Below are positions 58,618-64,000 of a stretch of 64,000 nucleotides of DNA, piece by piece. Position 1 is the first letter of the stretch. Every line of letters starts with the position of its first letter. The notes under the pieces were generated by a model that saw only the letters and a list, made by a program, of their open reading frames with translations, made no database searches and was not told where the DNA came from. The DNA lies in assembly GCA_025937895.1 (NCBI GenBank), contig JAICQL010000012.1, positions 1-64,000 on the forward strand, written 5' to 3'. The DNA comes from Polyangiaceae bacterium. Lineage in GTDB: Bacteria; Myxococcota_A; Polyangia; Polyangiales; Polyangiaceae. Made by a program: the position numbers and the translations under genes.

Positions 58618-59864
58618 TGGCGCGCCTCTCTCCCGGGGCCATGGTGGCCTACCTCACGCACCTGCGCTGGCATGCTGTGGCCGGTCAAGCGGTGGCCATT
58701 GCCGTTGCCGCGTTCGCGATGGATATCGCGCTGCCGCTGCCGGCGTTGTGTGCGTGCGTTGCCGCCCTGGCCGCCTCGAACGTGGCGCTGGCCAGGGTCG
58801 CACGCCACCAGCCGAACGCGGGCAGCGTGTGGATCTCGGGCGCGCTGGCCTTCGACGTGCTGCTGCTGACGATCGAGCTCGGGCTCTCGGGCGGTGCCAG
58901 CAATCCGTTCACCATCTTCTACCTCGTGCCGATCCTGGTGGCAGGCTTGCTCTTGCCCAGGGCCTGGCTGGGCGGCATCACCTTGCTGGCGGTGGCGAGT
59001 CATGCCTGCCTGCTCTCGTGGTCAGCACCCGCGCAGCTCGCCTCGGGGGAGCCACCGAGCTTCGTGGGTCCGTGGCTGGCCTTCCTGTTCCTGGCGTTCT
59101 TCACCGCTCTCATCACGGCGCGTACGGCCGCGGCCCTGCGCTCACGCCACGCGGAGCTCCTGCGCAGGCAGCGGATCGCCTCTCACGCGGAGAAGCTCGC
59201 CTCGTTGAGCACGCTCGCTGCAGGTGCCGCGCACGAGCTCGGCAGCCCGCTCGGCACCATCGCAGTGACCGCCGAGGAGCTGGACGGGCTGATCCTGGAG
59301 GCGCCCGAGGAGGCGATCGAGGACGCGCGGATCATTCGTGAGGAGGCGGCGCGCTGCCGCGAAATCGTGCACCGGATGAATGCGCGCGCGGGTCAGCTGC
59401 TCGGCGAGCTGCCAGAGCGCACGACCACCAGCGCGATCTTGAGCGACCTTCAGGCACAGGCCTCGCCAGCCGAGCGCGCGCGGCTGGTGGTGATGAGTGG
59501 ACCCGACGAAGCGATCGAGTGTCCCACGCGCGGGCTGGTGCGGAGCCTGGGCAATCTGGTCAGCAATGCTCTCCAGGCGAGTGCAGCTACGGGCGCAGAG
59601 GTGCTGGTGTCCGTCCGCAAGGTCGCCGGTCGGGTGCAGTTCGTGGTCGATGATCGGGGCAGCGGCATCCCTGCGGAGGTGCGCTCCAGGCTGGGAGAGC
59701 CGTTCGTGACCACGAAGGCTCCGGGCGAAGGCATGGGACTGGGCCTGTTTCTGGCGCTGGCCTACGCCGAGCTGTGCGCGGGCCGCCTCGAGCTGTCTCC
59801 GCGCGAGGGCGGGGGCACCACCGCCGTGCTGGAGCTGCCATGTCAGGCGAGGATGCAACGATGA
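58618..59864 (+). CDS. RegB/PrrB-type redox sensor histidine kinase
   Basis: GLSGGASNPFTIFYLVPI (GGxxNPF motif), multi-TM, H-box AAGAAHELGSPLGTIAVTAEEL, HATPase. Confidence 0.85.
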
Positions 59865-60397
59865 ACCCAGAGGGCTCGACGTTCCTGTTCGTCGATGACG
59901 ACGAACGCTACATGTCACAGATGAAGCGTGCGTTTGCGCGCCGTGGCTTCACCTGTCACGTCGCCACGAGTGGCGAGGAGGCACTGGTGCTCGCCGCTTC
60001 GTGCGCCTTCAACTATGCCAGCGTCGACCTGCGGATGCCGGGGATGAGTGGGCTGGATGTGGTGCGCGAGCTCGTGCGGCGGGTGCCCGGTATTCATATC
60101 GTGGTGCTGACCGGCTTCGGCAGCATCGCCACCGCCGTGGAGGCCGTACGTCTGGGGGCCAAGCACTACCTCACGAAGCCGGCGGATGCCAACGACCTGC
60201 TCGCCGCGTTTGCACGCACGGAGTCAGCGCGGGTGCCCATTTCCCATGAGGTGCCGTCGCTGGCCCGTGCGGAGTGGGAGCACATCCAGCGGGTCCTGGA
60301 CGATTGCGGCGGAAACATCTCTCAGGCCGCGCGCCTGCTCCGCATCGAGCGCCGCAGCCTGCAGCGAAAGCTCGCCAAGCATCCGGTGCCCAAGTAG
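59861..60397 (+). CDS. RegA/PrrA/ActR-type response regulator
   Basis: FLFVDDDERYMSQMKRAFARRGF; SVDLRMPGMSGLDVV; HTH GGNISQAARLLRIERRSLQRKLAKHP; ATGA overlap with the kinase. Confidence 0.9.
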   Translation: MNPEGSTFLFVDDDERYMSQMKRAFARRGFTCHVATSGEEALVLAASCAFNYASVDLRMPGMSGLDVVRELVRRVPGIHIVVLTGFGSIATAVEAVRLGAKHYLTKPADANDLLAAFARTESARVPISHEVPSLARAEWEHIQRVLDDCGGNISQAARLLRIERRSLQRKLAKHPVPK

Positions 60398-60426
60398 CTC
60401 ACTGGCTCTGCGGCGCCGGGTACCGA

Positions 60427-60732
60427 TCACCCGCCGCGAGCGCCGAGGTGACGCAGGAACAAGAAGCTCCCTCCCGGAACCATCGCGGCCAGCACCGCGA
60501 CCGCTGCCAGGCGGCCCGTCCAGCGCCGCGTGGCGAAGGCGTCCAGCACGGCAGCGACGTAGGCCAGGAAGGCAATGCCATGCAGCGGCCCCACGATGGT
60601 GGTCGCGATGGCCACGTCAAAGACGTGCTTGAGTGGCACGGCGACGCCGACCAGAACGAGCAGAGAAGTACCCTCGATGATCGCGAAGAGCTCGAGGCGG
60701 CGGGGGTTTTGGGTGAGAGCTGTCATTGCCAT
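60427..60732 (-). CDS. DUF3817-type small membrane protein
   Basis: RRLELFAIIEGTSLLVLVGVAVPLKHVF...VGPLHGIAFLAYVAAVLD. Confidence 0.8.
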   Translation of the reverse strand: MAMTALTQNPRRLELFAIIEGTSLLVLVGVAVPLKHVFDVAIATTIVGPLHGIAFLAYVAAVLDAFATRRWTGRLAAVAVLAAMVPGGSFLFLRHLGARGG

Positions 60733-61199
60733 GGAAACCGGGTGAGAGGGCGGCCGTAGGTCAGAAACGGCCAGGGAATCGCCAGCAGGATGAGCACGAT
60801 CGCGGCGAGAATGCCGAGCCCGAGCCGGCGGAATGGTTCGCGCGTTGCATCGTCCGTTCGCCGCGCCCAGACCCACGAGGCGTGAGCGATGGCGGCCGCG
60901 GCCAGCATCGAGAGCGGATGCTGGATGCCGAAGAAGCGGAGCGAAGGGTCACTCCAGGCGGCTCGCAGGCTCTGCCGCGCGATGGCAGCCTGCGGACTGG
61001 CGAAGAAGTACAGCAGCATGCCGAGCAACACCTGCGTGTCGAGCACGCTGACCCAGACGCGCGCACGTGCCGCGTCCCTCTGTGACCAGCTCTTTCCTGA
61101 CGCCCAGGCCCACGCACACCGCGCCCCCACTACGAGCGTGGTGACGACCACCGCCCAGCGAAACCAGGAGTGAAGCCAGAGCAGCAAGGCATGAAGCAT
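60723..61199 (-). CDS. Small multi-pass membrane protein
   Basis: LHALLLWLHSWFRWAVVVTTLVVG...; several TM segments; overlaps the DUF3817 gene. Confidence 0.75.
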   Translation of the reverse strand: MLHALLLWLHSWFRWAVVVTTLVVGARCAWAWASGKSWSQRDAARARVWVSVLDTQVLLGMLLYFFASPQAAIARQSLRAAWSDPSLRFFGIQHPLSMLAAAAIAHASWVWARRTDDATREPFRRLGLGILAAIVLILLAIPWPFLTYGRPLTRFPWQ

Positions 61200-61233
61200 C
61201 ACTGGCAGTCTAGATGCGAGGAGCCTCCACCGC

Positions 61234-61274
61234 CTGCGTTCGATTGACGCAGGGGGCTGCGTCACCACGACGCA
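61234..61274. promoter_or_regulatory. Cluster of interleaved TGCGTCA/TGACGCA inverted repeats in a divergent promoter
   Basis: CTGCGTTCGATTGACGCAGGGGGCTGCGTCACCACGACGCA. Confidence 0.6.
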
Positions 61275-61342
61275 GGGCAACGCGCGTGAGGCGCCCTACG
61301 CTCTGACTTCTGTCTCACTCCTGCGATGGACGGTGACTGACG

Positions 61343-62293
61343 ATGTTCTTGCTGCTGATCCTGCTGTTCTGTGGCTGCTCACGGCAGCGCCCCGAGCCGG
61401 AGTTGCACGGTGGGCTGCCAGCCCGTCTCTCCGAGCTCGACCTGTACTCCGACCTGCACGCGGGCAGCGTGGTGGCGGACGTGCGGCCCTACGAGCCCAC
61501 CTTCAGCTTGTGGAGCGACGGAGCTGCCAAGCGCCGATGGATCCGTCTGCCAGTAGGCGAGGCCATCGACACCTCGGACATGGATGCGTGGCGCTTTCCG
61601 GCGGGGACCGAGCTCTTCAAGGAGTTCTCGGTGGCGGGCAAGCGCATCGAGACGCGAGTCTTGCGCAAGGTGAGCCCGGAGGACGCCGGCTGGGCGGCAA
61701 TGAGCTACGCCTGGAACGACGCCCAGGACGAGGCCGTTGCCGCGCCGGACGGCGCCGCCGACGCACTCGGGACCCAGCACGACATACCGTCAGCGCGCAC
61801 CTGCATGATGTGCCACGGCGGGCGCCGTGAGCGCGTCCTCGGCTTCGGAGCAATCCAGCTCGCCCACCCGGCAAACTCAGAGAGCGACGTCACCCTCGAA
61901 CGCCTCACCCTAGAGCGCCGCCTCTCGCATGAGCCGCGAGCGCCGATGGCTCTCGCAGGCCCACCCGAAGACGTGGCCGCAGTGGGCTACCTCCACGCCA
62001 ACTGCGGCCACTGCCACGACGGAGGCAGGCCGCCGCAGCCGCAGCCTCTTCGTCCACCCACGTACGTGGACTTCAGCCTGCGGGTTCAGGATCTGTCCTC
62101 CGTGCAGGCCACCCGAGCACACGCAACCGCCCGGCTGCTCGCGCTGGGCCAGCCTGCCACCCACCACCTCATCCTCCGGCGCATGACCACCCCCGGCGGA
62201 CCGTTGCTGCGCCGGATGCCACCTCTCGCCACGGAGATCATCGACGATGAGGGGCTGAGCCTCGTGCGGGAGTGGCTGCAGCGCGTGCAGTGA
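61343..62293 (+). CDS. Diheme c-type cytochrome-like lipoprotein
   Basis: Lipobox LLFCGC; two heme motifs CMMCH and CGHCH. Confidence 0.8.
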   Translation: MFLLLILLFCGCSRQRPEPELHGGLPARLSELDLYSDLHAGSVVADVRPYEPTFSLWSDGAAKRRWIRLPVGEAIDTSDMDAWRFPAGTELFKEFSVAGKRIETRVLRKVSPEDAGWAAMSYAWNDAQDEAVAAPDGAADALGTQHDIPSARTCMMCHGGRRERVLGFGAIQLAHPANSESDVTLERLTLERRLSHEPRAPMALAGPPEDVAAVGYLHANCGHCHDGGRPPQPQPLRPPTYVDFSLRVQDLSSVQATRAHATARLLALGQPATHHLILRRMTTPGGPLLRRMPPLATEIIDDEGLSLVREWLQRVQ

Positions 62294-62320
62294 GCCTGCG
62301 AGTCCCTCGTCATCTCCTGG

Positions 62321-62343
62321 TGATCTGCGCTGCGCGGAGATCA
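62321..62343. terminator. Inverted repeat TGATCT...AGATCA after the cytochrome gene
   Basis: Hairpin with GC-rich interior 27 nt after the stop; no U-tract. Confidence 0.25.
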
Positions 62344-62502
62344 GTCGAGTGATGCGCTGCAGTTGAGGTCGACCCAAGTCAAACTGGTATGCCCAGCTGG
62401 CCCGCTGTAGCAGTGAGACACGCCAGTGATGCAATTGGCTCCGAGCTGAGCTTCGCCACGTAAACCAGCGTTAGCGGGCACATCCGTTGCTTGTACGAGA
62501 GC

Positions 62503-62904
62503 ATGGAAACTCTAGCAACTTCCGCCGTCGAGCGTCGTTGGGGCCGCGCTCGGTCTTCTCGCCATGCTGCTACTCTGCTTGCAGGTGCAGTCTGCCTCGG
62601 AGGCGTGAGCACCGTGTCAGCCGCGCCACAGGCTGAGCCCGCTCCGGCGGCTCCCCGCATCGTGGAGCCTGCGCGGGGCTCTGGCTTCGTGGATCCTGCA
62701 ACGCAGCCGCAGGCCGGCGAGACCGCGGTTCAGGTGCCTGACCCAGTCACGGACCGCGACATCCAGGGCCAATACGGGCTCGGTATCATGCTGCTGGTGA
62801 TCGGCGGCTTGCTCTGCACTGCGCTGGTCATCGCCCTGTTCAGGATCGTGATGCGTCGCAGCTGGGAGTCCCACGACGGCCCGGCGAGCCAGGCCCGGCA
62901 CTGA
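62503..62904 (+). CDS. Small single-TM secreted/membrane protein
   Basis: Signal-like N-terminus; TM GLGIMLLVIGGLLCTALVIALFRI. Confidence 0.6.
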   Translation: METLATSAVERRWGRARSSRHAATLLAGAVCLGGVSTVSAAPQAEPAPAAPRIVEPARGSGFVDPATQPQAGETAVQVPDPVTDRDIQGQYGLGIMLLVIGGLLCTALVIALFRIVMRRSWESHDGPASQARH

Positions 62905-62952
62905 TCAACCTAAACGGCTGTGCCCCGGGGGGGCGCGCGCTATCCTGGGCCC

Positions 62953-63150
62953 GTGTCCGCGCCCCGCACGCCGTGCCCGTCTGACGATACACTGGCGGCT
63001 TTCCTTCTCGCGAGTGACGCCGCTGCGGCCTCGGAAGAGTTCGAGCTCGAAGGCGTGATCGGCCGGGGAGGGATGGGCAGTGTGTGGCGTGCTCGCGACC
63101 GCCGTACCGGGCAGCTGGTGGCGCTCCACCTGCGCTGGGCCGTTGCCACC
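62953..63150 (+). pseudogene. N-terminal remnant of a Ser/Thr protein kinase
   Basis: EFELEGVIGRGGMGSVWRARDRRTGQLVAL then kinase similarity is lost. Confidence 0.45.
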
Positions 63151-63292
63151 GCGCGCGATAGCCTCGGAGCGCTCGAGTTCAGGGGCCCGCCCCGGCAGAT
63201 TGAGCGACGTTGCTCGGCCTGGCACAACCAGGCTGCTGGCGGCGCTTCGGTGGGGCTTGAAGAGCGCAGAAAAAGCAGGAAGAACGGGGGGC

Positions 63293-64000
63293 ATGCGAGG
63301 CGTCTCGAAGTTCTTGTTGGGCACGGTTGCGTCGGCGTGTGCAGCCACTCCGGTGCCAGGCTCATCGGCTCCAGCTGGCGAACACTCTGCCGAGCGCGTG
63401 ATTCGGGTCGATGCCCGCTCGCCCACTGGTCCGCGGGAGCGCTTCACCGACTTCTCGGTGGGGTCGGATTATCCGGGCACGCTGCTTCGGGACGACAGCC
63501 TGGCACAGCTGCAGCTCGTTCGGGAGGAGCTTGGCTTTCGGTATGTGCGCTTCCACGGGATCTTTCACGACGTTCTCGGCACGTATCGAGAGCAGGACGG
63601 GCAACCCGTCTACAGCTGGTCCAAGATCGATCTGCTCTACGATCGCCTGCTGGCGATGGGGATTCGCCCCTTCATCGAGCTGGGGTTCACGCCCGATGCG
63701 ATGAAGACGTCCGAACAGACCATCTTCCACTGGAAGGGCAACACCTCGCATCCGGACCTCGAGAAGTGGACGAAGCTGGTCGGTGCCTTCACTCGTCACC
63801 TGCTCGAGCGCTACGGGCGGGACGAGGTTCGCAGCTGGTTCTTCGAGGTCTGGAACGAGCCCAATCTGGACATCTTCTGGGAGCGCGCCGATCAGGCCGC
63901 GTATTTCGAGCTGTACGCGCGCACGGCGCGCACCTTGAAAGCCATCGATGCGGAGCTGAAGGTCGGTGGGCCCTCGACCGCCGGTGCGGCATGGGTGCCG
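63293..64000 (+). CDS. GH39-family glycoside hydrolase (beta-xylosidase-like), truncated by the window end
   Basis: MRGVSKFLLGTVASACAATPVPGSS...FTDFSVGSDYPGTLLRDD...YVRFHGIFHDVL...RSWFFEVWNEPNLDIFWERADQAAYFELYARTARTLKAIDAELKVGGPSTAGAAWVP; absent from the ORF track because it has no stop in the window. Confidence 0.85.
   Translation, partial: MRGVSKFLLGTVASACAATPVPGSSAPAGEHSAERVIRVDARSPTGPRERFTDFSVGSDYPGTLLRDDSLAQLQLVREELGFRYVRFHGIFHDVLGTYREQDGQPVYSWSKIDLLYDRLLAMGIRPFIELGFTPDAMKTSEQTIFHWKGNTSHPDLEKWTKLVGAFTRHLLERYGRDEVRSWFFEVWNEPNLDIFWERADQAAYFELYARTARTLKAIDAELKVGGPSTAGAAWVP

Noticed and set aside
1-64000. CRISPR arrays, rRNA operons, tRNAs, complete IS elements or prophage genes
   Set aside because: No spaced direct-repeat array, rRNA/tRNA signature, transposase or phage structural gene was recognised. 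The Cas4-like domain at 39.9 kb is not accompanied by cas1/cas2.

Overview
High-GC 64 kb chromosomal window whose gene content (AgmX/PglI-type domain, many lipoproteins, two-component genes, Cys-rich secreted proteins) looks myxobacterial (Polyangiales-like); the taxon is an inference. Most of the window is ordinary: MASE1 sensor kinase plus REC-HK-REC hybrid, rsmI, an rpoH-like sigma factor, a large NAD-glutamate dehydrogenase, DUF481 protein, trypsin-like protease, DsbA-like and ARMT1/DUF89-like proteins, Ada, two MOSC proteins, a ROK repressor divergent from xylA, M1 peptidase, treY, a GlgX-MalQ fusion, a RegB/RegA-type pair, a diheme cytochrome and a GH39 enzyme cut by the window edge. The most interesting stretch is 29.9-41.9 kb: an AddAB-like helicase/nuclease pair, then two small coupled genes, then a tightly overlapping three-gene operon. 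That operon encodes an uncharacterised protein, a P-loop ATPase, and one polypeptide joining a Cas4/RecB-type Fe-S PD-(D/E)XK nuclease to an FtsK-type DNA translocase. I regard it as the best candidate for an undescribed DNA-processing or defence system. Other signals: repeated TGCGTCA/TGACGCA inverted repeats at the regB and cytochrome promoters that resemble RegA sites, a coupled micro-uORF from a start-codon duplication at rsmI, a predicted pseudokinase-AgmX fusion, a xylA operator palindrome, and a patch of gene remnants at 54.9-57.1 kb. All calls come from reading the sequence; no homology search was run.
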